DNA from: Diploptera punctata
Lineage: Eukaryota > Arthropoda > Insecta > Blattodea > Blaberidae
Direction: 5' to 3'
Length of the DNA: 64,000 nucleotides
NCBI GenBank assembly: GCA_030220185.1
Contig: JASPKZ010010273.1
Location: 2,711,001-2,775,000, forward strand
This document shows, piece by piece, positions 51,313 to 63,100 of this stretch. The position numbers were made by a program, and so were the translations under genes. The stretch's first letter is position 1, and each line of letters starts with the position of its first letter. The notes under the pieces were generated by a model that worked only from the letters and a program-made list of their open reading frames with translations, searched no databases and had not been told where the DNA came from.

Positions 51313-51780
51313 TTAGTTAAATAAGGTTTTATATTCGATAACGTCAAGCGTTGATTTCCAAGGAAAGTAATCCCATGGTAACTTGTGCTATATTTAGTTT
51401 ATTTTTCCCATTTTACTACATAGTTTTTTTAGGTCATATTATTAGAAATGTGAAAACTAACAGATGGACCACTTTCTCGTAGTAGAAATAATAAGCAAAA
51501 CGTTTTATATGTAACAAATATTTGACTCTTATTTTATGGTAAATTTGCATAAATATGATTGACTGATTGGTCCCCGTTCGTCCCAGTGCGAGACATGGGT
51601 GATTTCTTGGTGGGAAATGTATTAACCAGACGAATTTAGTTACGGTTATTTCCCTACAGATGTCTGAGAGAGACATGTGGTTAGAACATTGCTTCGAAGA
51701 GACATCTAGTAAGAAACTAAGATATTACTCGGATGGATGAAGGTCGGTTAAATTTTGCTCAGAGGCATTTTTATTCAGAC
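51313..51780. other. No recognisable gene
   Basis: An 80-codon minus-strand frame (51434-51676) has no recognisable domain. No repeat match. Confidence 0.45.
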
Positions 51781-51985
51781 TTGAATAGAATAGAATAGAA
51801 TAGAATAGATTTATTGAGGTTATTTTACGAGCCCGAAAATCTTCAGATTCGGAATCCACTGCTTAAATTCCCTCCCGAAAGACTTACTCCTTGGATTTTC
51901 CCATCCTAAAAATCCATGGAACCCGCGACGCTCAGAACTAGAAGCAAGTAACATGGCCGACTACACAGGTCCTACATGAGAGTAT
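51781..51985 (-). mobile_element. SINE3, minus strand, with TAGAA-type tail
   Basis: Body CGAATCTGAAGATTTTCGGG and AAATCCAAGGAGTAAGTCTT as in 14870-15077. The GAATA repeat at 51784-51808 is the 3' tail. The head side near 51980 is short of a good B box. Confidence 0.75.
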
Positions 51986-52057
51986 TTGTACGGTTACCTT
52001 ACTAATCTTAATCTCCCCTTCCCTACTACATAAAATTATATTATTATGCCATCATTA

Positions 52058-52447
52058 TGTCCACCTCTGTGATCTTGAGGTAGCATGCTGCCTTGTCATG
52101 CAGCGGGTCCGGATTCGATCCCCGGTCGGGACAACTTTATTGTGTGAGGTTTTTTCGGGGTTTTTCCTTATCTGTAAGACAAATGTCAGAAAACTTTAAG
52201 ACCCAAATGGTCCCCGAACATCATATAGATATCATAATAATCACCATTCACATTCGCCTTAGATGAAGTTTAGGATTAAGGACTCTCCTGGCGTAGCATT
52301 ATCATCATCATCCATCATATCATCGGGGCAGCGTAACCTCGCCTTCCAGGCGCCCCTACCTCAGAAATGGGTTACAGTTACGCCGATGCCATTAGAGAAC
52401 ACCAAAAATATCGAAATGACAACCTGGGGCATTGAATAAAAAAATGT
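52058..52447 (+). mobile_element. SINE1 head with alternative tail (type b), second copy
   Basis: Head GTCCACCTCTGTGATCTTGA and GGATTCGATCCCCGGTCG. Tail CTCTCCTGGCGTAGCATTA, AGGCGCCCCTACCTCAGAAA and CAACCTGGGGCATTGAATA as at 33393-33801. A short possible target repeat ATCATTA lies at 52051 and 52448. Confidence 0.9.
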
Positions 52448-52489
52448 ATCATTAGTTCTATTTTATATACCGAGTTTCAATGTTTAGAC

Positions 52490-52890
52490 ATCTTCATGTC
52501 CCTAAAGTTTTATTTTCATTCTCCACTCGCCTCTATCCATCCACTCCATTTCCTCCAGTCCTCTTGTTCTCATTCCAGTCCTTATTTCTTGCATCCACGA
52601 GATTCGAGGTCTTCCTTTCTTCCAGGTGGTCATCATTCCAATGTTTTTATGGATAACCTTTCTTCCTGCATTCGTCGTACATGCCCATACAAATTTAATT
52701 ATTTGTATATTATATAGACCTAATCTACTATTGAATGTCTAATATTAATTTTTTCTCGTATGGCATTATTATTTTTTTTAAATTTTGAATATCTTGCTGC
52801 TCTCCTAAAAAAAAAAAACCCTTTTCCATCGACATAAGTTTTTTGTTCCAAGTTTTTCTTAAATTTCCATTCTTCAGCTCCATATGTGAC
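52490..52890 (-). mobile_element. LINE family E, C-terminal fragment
   Basis: The minus strand reads NPSTVTYGAEEWKFKKNLEQ, then FFRRAARYSKFKK and AIREKINIRHSI (52720-52908), a frame break, then TNAGRKVIHKN, KKGRPRISWMQEIRTGMRTR (about 52610-52550). This is the complete ending of family E (TYGAE-W to SWMQE). 5'-truncated at the adjoining inverted-repeat element. Confidence 0.87.
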
Positions 52891-53150
52891 TGTGGATGGA
52901 TTTCTCAACCGAAGTTTAAACCACGACCGCGGCTTTCCGATTTTTTATTGTTTCCATAACAACCATAAAAACTATAAAAACTGAAAATCTACGTCTGACA
53001 GTTATAAAAACAAATGTCTGAATCATATATATAGTTTCATAACAATTTCTGAGAATTTTCAGTCCTTTTTATGGTTGTTATGGAAACAATTCGGAAAACT
53101 GTGGTCGCGGTTTAGACTTAAGTTGAGAAATCCACCCAATAATTCTCATT
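52885..53150. mobile_element. MITE-like inverted-repeat element, about 260 bp
   Basis: The left end TGGATGGATTTCTCAACC with AAACCACGACCGCGG mirrors the right CCGAATTGTTTCCATAACAA, CGCGGTTTAGACTTAAGTTG and AGAAATCCACCCA after inversion. The arms are about 75-90 bp. No ORF. It is attached to the 5' edge of the LINE E copy. Confidence 0.82.
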
Positions 53151-53441
53151 ATTCACTTATACATTTGTAACTTATCATTATTACTTACCTTAATTAAAAC
53201 AATAATTAAGGGGAACATGTAGACCTATATGACTACTAGAGTATAACGTGATTTTTGTCTAATGTGTACCAATAGTTGTACTTAATGCAGTTTTTTAACG
53301 TGTTTTCAAATATGTATTCGGAATTTCTCCATCACCCACAGTATTTTTTATTTCAATTTCAATTAATGGATTTAAATAATTATTTTTTTAATAAACGTTT
53401 TTTCGTCCATTTGTCCATTGTAAAATAAAAGTAAAATGAGC
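53151..53441. other. AT-rich stretch without recognisable gene
   Basis: No ORF or repeat match. Confidence 0.5.
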
Positions 53442-53581
53442 TAGCTCAGGAGATTTCAGCTATGGAAAAGAGATATCAAGGCAAATGGAACCCTAATATG
53501 CTGGCCGATTATTATTGGACATTCAAGAAGGATGCTCCACAGACGGAATATAGCAGAAAATCGTCATTTCTTACTTTCTAG
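53442..53581 (+). pseudogene. Conserved peptide fragment of an uncharacterised repetitive arthropod protein
   Basis: Reads LAQEISAMEKRYQGKWNPNM, LADYYWTFKKDAPQTEYSRK, SSFLTF, stop at 53579. From memory, E-RYQGKWNP-MLADYCW followed by a short KRD tail is a conserved ending found in many uncharacterised arthropod and cnidarian proteins, often in multicopy loci; this is not searched. Here one Tyr replaces the usual Cys. The upstream part is absent. It could be an exon or the end of a transposon-captured gene. Confidence 0.5.
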
Positions 53582-54364
53582 GTGAGTCCGAATGTTCGAA
53601 TATGGTGTAGTTATGGATATATAAAATATTAAAGTGTTTGAAATTATAAATACCTGTCTTTCCGAAACCTTGCGTGATGGAGAAAAACCGATATCATATT
53701 TGAATTCAGGAGAAACAATACTTTCAGAATCACATACTTTCTTTCTTAGACAAAAAAAGATATTTTTTGTTGCTCAGTGGTATTGCACAGTGCTATAACA
53801 TTTCACTGTGCAGGTGCTTTGGGGACTTACTAGATGCGAGTTAGGTGGCTGTTGCACTCAGATGTCAGTATGAGTGGAATGTGGATTAATAAGGCAATAA
53901 ATATTCACTCGATATTTTGACAGTCTCTAGAGGCTTACCAGTGTCTCGCCGCCTGGTGACAAGGGTTTGTTGAAAAATGAGATAAGAGAAACTGAAACAT
54001 AAGCTAGAGAGAGGGGATTGATTATTTACGGGGAGAATTATCATTTTAATAATTACTAAAGCACTTCGCAAACGTTTATTTTCATAAATTTCAATTAGCA
54101 TTATGATCAATTAGTAATAAGATGTAATATTGAATTGTATTGCTTTTTAGATAATTATTAAGCAATGAGATAGACATATTTGATAAATTTGTATGTGGGG
54201 ATTTGTAATCGCCTACAATACTTAATTGAAGGACAATATGCATAATGCCTTTTTAGTTGATTATTAAATAGAATTATTTTTTTTGTATAGTTAGCAGCGG
54301 ACTATGGCCTGGATTATAGGCCTATTCGAAGCCAATAAATGCTTTCTCTTATTCATTACGAATG
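53582..54364. other. No recognisable gene
   Basis: A GC-richer patch with purine runs lies at 53930-54010. No domain, tRNA-like box or repeat match. Confidence 0.45.
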
Positions 54365-54520
54365 AATGAACAGCGCATACCAAGAAGAATGTATAATTAT
54401 AAACCAAAAGGGAGAACAACGTTGGGAAGACCATTGAAGAGATGGAAGGACCAATTCGACCTATAATGAGATCGGAACAGGCCATTGGGCCTAATCCTTG
54501 TTGTTGATGATGATGATGAT
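54365..54520 (+). mobile_element. LINE family B 3' scrap with GAT tail
   Basis: Reads MYNYKPKGRTTLGRPLKRWK, DQFDL, stops, DRNRPLGLILVVDDDDD. Family B ending with simple-repeat tail at 54507-54520. Confidence 0.8.
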
Positions 54521-54529
54521 CTACAGTAC

Positions 54530-54975
54530 AGTAGGTTTCCTACAGTCCATTGCAAATTTTACTCCTCCATAAATCCCTATTCTCTTAATTACTCTCTGTT
54601 AATCCTCTCAACATGACTCTCCTATGCACTCCTTGAATCTACTGTTCTTTCGGTCGCCTTTCTTCTGTTACCCTCCGCCTTGAAAATTAATATAATTTTA
54701 GGTACCCTGTCATCTGAATCTTTCTTTACGTGGCCAAATAATTTCACTATTCTTTCTTCAATAATTTTGTAGAACATATTTTTGAACATCCATATTCCTC
54801 TGATTTTAATATTTATAATGTTATATCTTCTTGAATTTCTACAAAATTCCATCTCTGTTACCAATAGTTAATGCTTGCTCTCTGTTCAATGTCCACGTTT
54901 CCACACTATACAATAGTATAGGCTCTATACTAATGGGCATACTCTCCACCAAACTATGTATATAAATAATTAAAT
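54530..54975 (-). mobile_element. LINE family E-like C-terminal fragment
   Basis: The minus strand has NREQALTIGNRDGI-like text (54900-54850, frameshifted), then GIWMFKNMFYKIIEERIVKL, FGHVKKDSDDRVPKIILI (54622-54864). W-FGHV-R-D-R-P is the C-terminal signature of this class of LINE. Convergent with the family B scrap at 54365. Confidence 0.72.
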
Positions 54976-55060
54976 TATGTAAAATTAGAATAATTAAAAT
55001 TATGAAAATATTATTTTAAAAAATATATTAATGTTAATAAAAATAATTAAATATCCATGG

Positions 55061-55392
55061 TGCAACAGGCCTAGAAGACCCTTATCCTACTAGCCGGCGC
55101 TGGCCTCACATTCATATGTGTTGATAACAGGGATAGGTAATCATACACCCAGTGTATGGGGTGACATGTGGTCAGCATGTCGGGTCTCCGACTGTTATAG
55201 CTGGTTTTCTCAACCTGGAGCCGCTACTTATTGTAGGTATCCAAATTTCTCACGATGCTGGGTGGGCACCGATCCTAAAATGGCCGAAATCACATGGAAA
55301 AAATATCTTCCCCCATGGAGATCCAAACCAGCGCAAATCCCGTGGCTCTGCTCAAAGAAATCTTGCCTTAACCACTCGGCCACGGAGCGGGA
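55061..55392 (-). mobile_element. SINE2, minus strand
   Basis: Reverse complement of the 44309-44656 sequence. Head at 55392-55330 (CCGCTCCGTGGCCGAGTGG, A box). It directly abuts the TTAG tail of the LINE A copy at 55402. Confidence 0.88.
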
Positions 55393-55401
55393 CGAATAGT
55401 A

Positions 55402-56250
55402 ACAGCTAACTAACTAACTTATTGACACTATCTAATCCGTAGGTTCGGGGACACGCAACATAAGCTCTCCACACATCTCTATCCAATCATCCCCTGTATA
55501 ATTCCCCTCAAATAAATGATTAATGTTATTCTCCCACCTCATTCTTGGTCAACCAACTGGAGTTTGCCCACTGGTTTTCCAACAAGAAAGCTCCATGCCC
55601 CCCCCTTTCATTCCCAAATTCGTGCCACATATCCTACCCATCAAAGTCTACGAGACTTAACTTTTCTTATTAGATCTGGTTTATTATAGGCCTAAATATA
55701 ACGTAACTTACTGTTATATAGTCTTCTTCATTCACCAATCCATTCATCTGTATTTGGTCCAAAATGTTTCCTAAGAACTGTATTCTCAAATACTCATAAC
55801 CTTTACTCCTTCCTTAAAGTAAATCCATGTTTCGCTTCCATATAATATAACTGGGAGAATAACAGTTTTCCATATTTTCAGTTTAACCTTTTTTGAGAGA
55901 AGTAGGGAAGATAAAAATCTCTGTAATGCATAATAGCATGCATTTCCAAAATTGTTCAATTTCTTTGTGCATCTGATTCCTATTTGTACTTATTCTTCCC
56001 AGGTATTTGAATTCTGTCACTTCTTCAAAATTTCCCTCATTTATCATTAACTGCCCATTTACATTGTATAATGTATTTATATGTGTGGACATATATTTAT
56101 CTTTATTGATGTTTAGACCAAATTTCTTGGTGTTACTCAATATAGTAATTACAACAATAAAAACTCTAACAGAACGAGTTATCTCGAACCGTAGCATTTT
56201 ACACTCGTATTCCGAAATCCCGATGTCGACCAAACTATCTGTCAAGATAA
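55402..56250 (-). mobile_element. LINE family A copy reaching past FKYLG
   Basis: Tail TAACTAACTAAC at 55407. The minus-strand frame 55883-56245 reads FGLNINKDKYMSTHINTLYN, VNGQLMINEGNFEEVTEFKY, LGRISTNRNQMHKEIE, the region after the catalytic box. The C-terminal part (55450-55880) is decayed. Confidence 0.86.
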
Positions 56251-56529
56251 AATAATGCTGGGTTGGATTTCCTTAGTAGGATACATTTCAACATATTCCC
56301 CATTGTAATAGCCTACTACATTACAAAAGTCGACGCGATATGTCCTTAAAGCGTCTATAAATACCAATTATGTAGAAATGACTATAATTATGCAGATCAG
56401 TGCCCATCATGAATACCATATTTCAATATTAATGACACAATGCAGTTTGTTTTCTGTTTTAACATAATCAATACAATCCCCACCCCCAAAAGTGTATTTT
56501 CTACCAATGCCATTAGGTTATCTTTGTCA
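56251..56529. other. No recognisable gene
   Basis: No ORF or repeat match. Confidence 0.5.
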
Positions 56530-56775
56530 TTTCTTCTATTCTCTCCTGGCATGGTGGAATTATAACCCACTTCTTAAGTTGGGGCACCTGGCAATCGGAG
56601 TTACGTTATCCGGATGATATGATAGGCGAAGAATGATAACGAAGCGCCAGGAGAACCCTTAAATCTAAACTTCAGGTGAATCCAGACCATTGGCGACAAC
56701 AGGAGTAATTACCCTTTAAGAAAAAATCTTACACCATGGTCTGACTGGGAATCAAACACGGAACTCCATAACTAT
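56530..56775 (-). mobile_element. SINE7, minus strand, with SINE1b-like tail
   Basis: The minus strand head near 56770-56740 reads TGTTTGATTCCCAGTCAG (B box). The body reads GGTTCTCCTGGCGCTTCGTT and AGGTGCCCCAACTTAAGAAG. The CTCCTGGCG and GGCGCCCC blocks parallel the distal half of SINE1b, so tails appear to be shared between heads. Confidence 0.6.
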
Positions 56776-56899
56776 AGTATATGTGTACAAACTATACCTT
56801 CCTATATAATTAAAAAATATTTTGAGTACGAAATAAAATTACAAACTAGCAATAGAGGATTTTGGTGACAGAACATTTTTTAAATACCATAATATGTTG

Positions 56900-56988
<89 letters not shown>
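56900..56988. repeat. (AAT)n microsatellite
   Basis: About 29 units. Confidence 0.97.
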
Positions 56989-56989
<1 letters not shown>

Positions 56990-57608
56990 CTAGTGCTCGT
57001 CCAGCAGTCGAAATTCGACCACAATTCATTATTTTTTTACCTTTGTCACAAATACGTCATGATGCATTAATTTTTTATTTATTTTAAAAATACGAATGAT
57101 AGGAGATATGTGGTATAGCTTGGCTAAGTCATATTTAAAAAACAATAACGCGTCATTTGACATTTGTATACTATTTATATTATTTAAATTTGCATTTGGC
57201 CTATTATTATGTGTACAGTAATAATATATCCCTTCTTCTTTGTCTCTCACTCCGACCCATTAATGTTCTATGTCGAGGCATAATGGAAGTAGGTGCGAAT
57301 ATCTAAATATAAAAAAAGTAATGAAATTACTGAAACCAAGATTAGACAGGATTTCATTTAAATAATCAAATGTTACTCACTTTTTAGACCACTAATAATA
57401 AATACGCGAGAGTCAGTCAATTTACATTGCTGCTGCACAATTTTCTTTTTACAACAATGCACTTTCAGTATGCACGTAAACATATGATTGAGTACACAAA
57501 TCAGTAAGTAATACATATAAATTCCTTAGAGACAATTCATTTTATTTTGTTTAATTTAATTTATTTGTAACACATATTATACATAAATTTTATTTTTCTG
57601 CACTCCTT
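56989..57608. other. AT-rich stretch without recognisable gene
   Basis: A minus-strand frame 57029-57250 has no recognisable domain. Confidence 0.5.
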
Positions 57609-57623
57609 CTCTATATGAACTTT

Positions 57624-57968
57624 TCCGATTGAAGGTCTTTCCACTTTTCAGCGGTTGCCCTTTTACCAGCCGGCTGCTGGCCCTTCACATCCACATGTGT
57701 CAATCACAGAGGTAGATGATCAACAGCCAGTGTAGGGGTGACATGTGGTTAGCATGTCGAGTCTCCCACCCGTTATAGCTGGTTCCTCAACCTGGAGCCG
57801 CTACTTATTGTAGCTACCCAATTGCCTCACGATGCTGGGTGGGCACCGGTCCCATACTGGCCGAAATACCATGAGAAAATTTCTTCCCCCATGGAGACTC
57901 GAACCAGCGCAAGTCCCGTAGCTCTGCGCCCAGGCTTCCTACCTTAACCGCTCGGCTACGGCGCGGGA
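57624..57968 (-). mobile_element. SINE2, minus strand, with 15-bp target-site duplication
   Basis: CTCTATATGAACTTT occurs at 57609-57623 and 57969-57983. The insert is a complete SINE2: head at 57968-57905 (GTCCCGCGCCGTAGCCGAGC, then GCTGGTTCGAGTCTCC), tail near 57660-57624. Confidence 0.94.
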
Positions 57969-57983
57969 CTCTATATGAACTTT

Positions 57984-59006
57984 AATTATGTTAAATATCA
58001 CACTCCTCCGTGCACGCAATGTGCTTAAAAAAGGTGTACAAATGTTATCTCTTCACGTATTAATATATAGATGATGATAATAATAATAGTTCTATTTTAT
58101 GTCATATCCATATAATATTTCTGTAAGATTATGTTAAATATTATAAACTCAACCTTTATCATTTGAAATAGAACAATGAAATTTGTACTAGTTTGCATAA
58201 AATGCAGCTTGAGTTTAGAGGTGTTGGTGGAGAATATGAACTGCAAGCTTGGAATAAAATGAGTACATGGAGAAATACAAAAGCTAGGAATTTGGCGTGG
58301 AAGCGACAAGATGAAAAACACCATAGAGAGTGAGAGGGAACTTTTTTATCGTGCGGAAGAGTTGGTAGTGAAGTTCCCCAGCCTCAAGCATTATTTTCCA
58401 TGTGGTGTACATAGTGCTGTATGCAAATGCCTACTAATTAGTACTAATAGCCCTGGCCACGGATGTTGGTTATGGCCCGTTTCTCTCCTTTGCTCTTAGC
58501 TCTAATATACATTAGTGACATAGTACAATACTGCAGAATATTCTAGCAAAATGTCCTAACTGCCACATTCTTTATGACCAACAATATGGCGTCACTGTCT
58601 CTATATTCACTAGTCTTTTGTTTTTATAAGCGACTAGCACTTCTTTTGTTTTTTAAACTCCATTGTCCTGTCATTCTTACCAACTGTTATGAGAAGTAAC
58701 TAACTAGAGAACTAGATGTTTAATATATAGTTACATTAGACAAACGTATCAGTGTTTAAGCCCTTTTAGCACATAAGGTTTCTTTATAACCGACACACTT
58801 GCAAGCGGTTTGATACTAACTACTTGGAACTGCATATACTGGAAAAGAGAAAGGGGTTGGTTTGAAAGGGGCAAGGATATTGTTTTTGTTTTAATATGTC
58901 TTTTGCCTTAATTCCATAACTACGTTTCCCTTTTTACAAGAATTTCAATAAGAGATCCACATAATTAGACTTAAATCATAAATACGGCAATACGTTCGAT
59001 TGGATC
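57984..59006. other. No recognisable gene
   Basis: Short frames (58097-58324 minus, 58311-58499 plus) lack recognisable domains. No repeat match. Confidence 0.45.
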
Positions 59007-59013
59007 TTGTGAT

Positions 59014-59351
59014 GATCCATCCATCCATCCATCCATAATAATTCTGTCCGAGGGCAGGTCTTTCACTGCAATCATAGCATTTTCATGCTATGCTTTGCAG
59101 CTCTACTAGGGAATTATAAGTGTAGTAGCTTCCCACACCGGTGAAAGATGATGATGATAATGATAAGGGTGATGATGATGGCCGGATGATTTTTTCAGGG
59201 ACCGTTGGCCCCTACGCTTCCTGACATTCGTCTTACAGGTGAGTAAAAACCCCGAAAAAACCTCACCCAGGAGCCAGTCCCGACCGGGAATCGAACTCGG
59301 GCCCGGTGCGTGACAAGGCAGCACGCTACCTCGAGACCACAGTGGTGGACT
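59014..59351 (-). mobile_element. SINE1 (type a), minus strand
   Basis: Reverse complement of 6086-6408. The head at 59351-59285 has GAGTTCGATTCCCGGTCG. The CCAT repeat at 59018-59036 is the 3' tail. A short target repeat TTGTGAT is at 59007 and 59352. Confidence 0.9.
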
Positions 59352-59359
59352 TTGTGATA

Positions 59360-59831
<472 letters not shown>

Positions 59832-59832
<1 letters not shown>

Positions 59833-60160
59833 CAACAGTAATCTAACAAGAGGTTTTGTTTTTCTTAAAATATCACGAGCGACAGAAGTCGGGAGTGATT
59901 TTTGTCTAATGAAAAACTCAACCTCGCATTGCATTTGGAGTGACTATTTAGCAAATAGTACATCATAAGCTAAAAATAATTATAATGTTTAATATTTACC
60001 AAATGTGAGGTTACGTATTCCGATCTTACTTCCGGGAGATTTCTAAGCCGGCTGTTTAGTTATAAATGGCATCTATTTACTGTTAAATATCTTTGGGCTT
60101 GGGAAAAATCAATAACAGATGATTGAAAGATAAACATTATTATATTAACAATAATGCAGA
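59832..60160 (+). repeat. Hairpin-bearing repeat family G, copy 2
   Basis: Colinear with 33993-34330 (ATCAACAGTAATCTAACAAG, GAAAAACTCAACCTCGCATT, CTTCCGGGAGATTTCTAAGC). It is followed at once by the segment shared with 39941-40153. Confidence 0.75.
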
Positions 60161-60179
60161 TTCAGTATACATCATTTAA

Positions 60180-60370
60180 TATTTTTTTAGAGCAACAGAA
60201 CTAACCTTTCTTTTTTCTGGTAATTTTTGAAGTTGTTTTCTTTTGGCATTTCTTGCTGTACCATATCGATCGTACATTGTTGAATCGATATCCTTGTCAA
60301 AGAAGTTAATTTGCGGAGATATCTCTCATCACGAACAGGATGAGGCAAAATTATCTTTCTATGAGATAAA
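60180..60370 (-). pseudogene. Second copy of the short conserved ORF seen at 39941
   Basis: The minus strand reads PVRDERYLRKLTSLTRISIQ, then VQQEMPKENNFKNYQKKE, open through the shared part. At the DNA level it is close to 39990-40150. Function unknown; see 39941. Confidence 0.45.
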
Positions 60371-61489
60371 TAGTCATTATCATTATTATCGTCGTTGTCG
60401 GCACAGCCATTATTATAGAAAATAAGATATTACCATTGGAAAGGAAATTCTTCGAATTATTTAAATAAAAAATCACTTATAACAATGCTAACAGCCATTT
60501 TATTGTCTCATACTGTTAATTTACATCCAAATCTAAGAATAATGGACAATTCTTTGAGAAGTCATAAATTGCTATCATACATGATTATTGGAAGAGCATG
60601 CATTTTTTTTTCTCATTTGCCGTTTTTACAAGTCGAAATCTTGCTGTTTTCTTCCATAAACCTTCCCCTTCAAATAACCCACAACGTGTAACTTAGCTGT
60701 ATTTCTAATACACTCTGTATAGATTATAAATAAGAAAATTGATTCCAACCTTTCATTATCGTTTTCGGATGATTTGTGATGACAATGAGACATTTAGCTG
60801 AATAAAAATGATATAACAAAAAATAAAAAAGATTGGTTCACCTGACAGTATATGGTAAACGTAATCTAGAGGTCCCAGGTTTAAAATCTGGGGCACTAAC
60901 TTGACTGAGTTTCTTTTTTAGTTGTTAAAACAATAATAATCTTTGAATTGACATTTCATTGCAATTTTCATCTATTAGAATTCAATTTTTCCAAGTTTGA
61001 AAACGATACATGTGTGGTAGCCTAAATAGAAAGCCTATTTGTAGGAATACGCATATAAATATTCTATATTTGATAGGTCCTATAACTTCAGGATTTTAAG
61101 CGTCTTAAAATAAAATTGAAGTAATGTATGAATAAGAAGAAATTAAATTTTAATTATTGCTGTTTCTAACGACAAGGAAGGCATAAAATATTTCATACAT
61201 TGGAATCAAACAAAATTTGAATAGATTTCAAAATCAGTATTTGAAAGATTATTTTCATTTTATAATTCAATGATCTCTAGAATATTTTTAGAATATAATA
61301 GAAACACTATTAATTTGAAGACCACTCATTTCTCAAGAGAAGTGGAATAATATTCTTATTTCCATCCCAGGTTATTCTAATGCTTGAATTTGATTCTTTG
61401 CGAGATTAATAGCAATATGATTGTAATAGAAACTCTAAATAAATATTAGACTGCCTATGTCGAGCTTAACATTTATGGGGATCACCAAG
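60371..61489. other. AT-rich stretch without recognisable gene
   Basis: No supportable ORF. At 60850-60895 the text CCCAGGTTTAAAATCTGGGG forms a T-arm-like hairpin without an A box. Confidence 0.45.
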
Positions 61490-61775
61490 GAATATAATGG
61501 TAGCTTTAAGTCTCGTAGACTACGAAGGGCAGGACATGTGGCACGAATGGGGAATGAAAGGGGGGCATGGAAGTTTCTTGTAGGGAAACCAGAGAGAAAA
61601 CGCCCAGTTGGTGGACCAACAAAGAGGTGGGAGAATAACATTAACGATGATTTGAGGGAAGTAGATTATACAGGGGATGAGTGGAGAACGTTAGCTCAGG
61701 ATAGAGATGTATGGTGAGTTTATGTCCGCGAGGTCATGAACCCATGGGTTCGATATTGGCAGTGAATTAGTTATA
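61490..61775 (+). mobile_element. LINE family A 3' end
   Basis: The frame from 61457 to 61717 reads SRRLRRAGHVARMGNERGAW, KFLVGKPERKRPVGGPTKRW, ENNINDDLREVDYTGDEWRT, LAQDRDVW, the cleanest C-terminus of family A. It ends CGATATTGGCAGTGAATTAG. Confidence 0.9.
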
Positions 61776-61796
61776 AGACTAAATAAGTTATAGAAC

Positions 61797-62395
61797 TCTA
61801 ACTCCCTGGCACTATCGAATCCGTAAGTTCATGGCCGCGCGGACAGAAGCTCTCCATATATCCCTAACCTGAGCTAATGTTTTCCAATCATTCCCTGTAT
61901 AATCTAATTCCCTCAAATCATAGTTAATGTTATTCTCCCACCTCAATCTAGGTCTACCAACTGGGAGTTTTCCCTCTGGTTTTCCTACAAGAAGCTTCCA
62001 TTTTACATATTTTCATTCCATTCTTAACTTAACTGTTCTTATTATATCTGGCTTCCTACAAAGACCATGTAGTTCACAGTTATGTAGTCTTCTCCATTTA
62101 CCTGTCTTTTCATCTCTCTTCGGTCCATTTTTTTTCTAAGAACTTTATTCTCAAATACTCGTAATCTCCTTTTCTTTCTTAAAGTAAGAGTCCATGTTTC
62201 GCACCGATATAATATAACTGGTAGAATAATAGTTTTATAGCCTATATTTTCAGTTTAACGTTTTGAAAGGAGTTGGGAAGTCAAGACTCTCTGTAATGCA
62301 TAATAGCACGCATTTCCAGAATTGAGCCTATGTTTAATTTCTTTGTGCATCTCATTTCTATTTGTGATATTAGTTCCTACGTATTTGAGAACTAC
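61797..62395 (-). mobile_element. LINE family A 3' copy, tail to tail with the previous one
   Basis: The reverse copy runs from CCTGGCACTATCGAATCCGT to about 62395. Its ORF remnant includes VVLKYVGTNITNRNEMHKEI, KHRLNSGNACYYALQRVLTS (62255-62395 region). Together with the plus-strand copy it forms an inverted pair around a 20-bp gap. Confidence 0.88.
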
Positions 62396-62859
62396 TGTAT
62401 ATATGTGTGTGCGTGCGTGCATGTGGCCGGTAACGATAAACCTTTCGTTAGGTTTACCGTCACAGGCCACATGGCCTAAAACGGATCTGTTCATGATGAT
62501 GATGATATATATACACAAAATATTACAATCACGAAATGGTGAATAGTTCTACAAAGCGTTGGATAATATATTATTTTCTATTACTTTATCGTGAATTTAC
62601 TTATGCAGCATGCGCAAACGCACTAACAGAGGGAAGTAGCTATAAAGCATGCGCTGGAGAACGTTTGCATATTGCACCAGGTATAGCACTAGTTTATTCA
62701 ATGTAATTCTTGCCCAGATCGAGCAATGGTGACATTTTTCCTAGCGGCCTATCTAGTAACAATTATTATAACAAATTCCGAAGGAATATGGTCATTGAAG
62801 TAGTAAACATGAAAATATTTTCGAAAAATATTACATATTTTCATCGTACTTAGTTGACA
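62396..62859. other. No recognisable gene
   Basis: Contains a short GATGAT run (62494-62505). No ORF or repeat match. Confidence 0.5.
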
Positions 62860-63100
62860 CCAAAACTTGCCATGAAAAGATCAAATTCGTTAACCAGGAA
62901 CATCGAACCTTCTTCTTGTTCTTTCATCCAACGTAGACAAGGTGTCTGTTCCTCTTCAATGCATTGCCTCAATTGTATCTTTCCATATTTCCTTCGGGCG
63001 TCCAATATTTCTTTTCCAGTTGGGGATTTATCCAGCTATTTTAACTATTCTGTCGTTTGACATTCTGTTTATATGTTCATTCCATGTTTTATCTGAAACT
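62860..63100 (-). mobile_element. LINE family E-like C-terminal scrap
   Basis: The minus strand reads MNI-T-CQTTE-type text (decayed HV-RM region), then SPTGKEILDARRKYGKIQLR, QCIEEEQTPCLRWMKEQEEG. It fits the GRP-RW-EA...W ending in altered frames. Confidence 0.55.
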
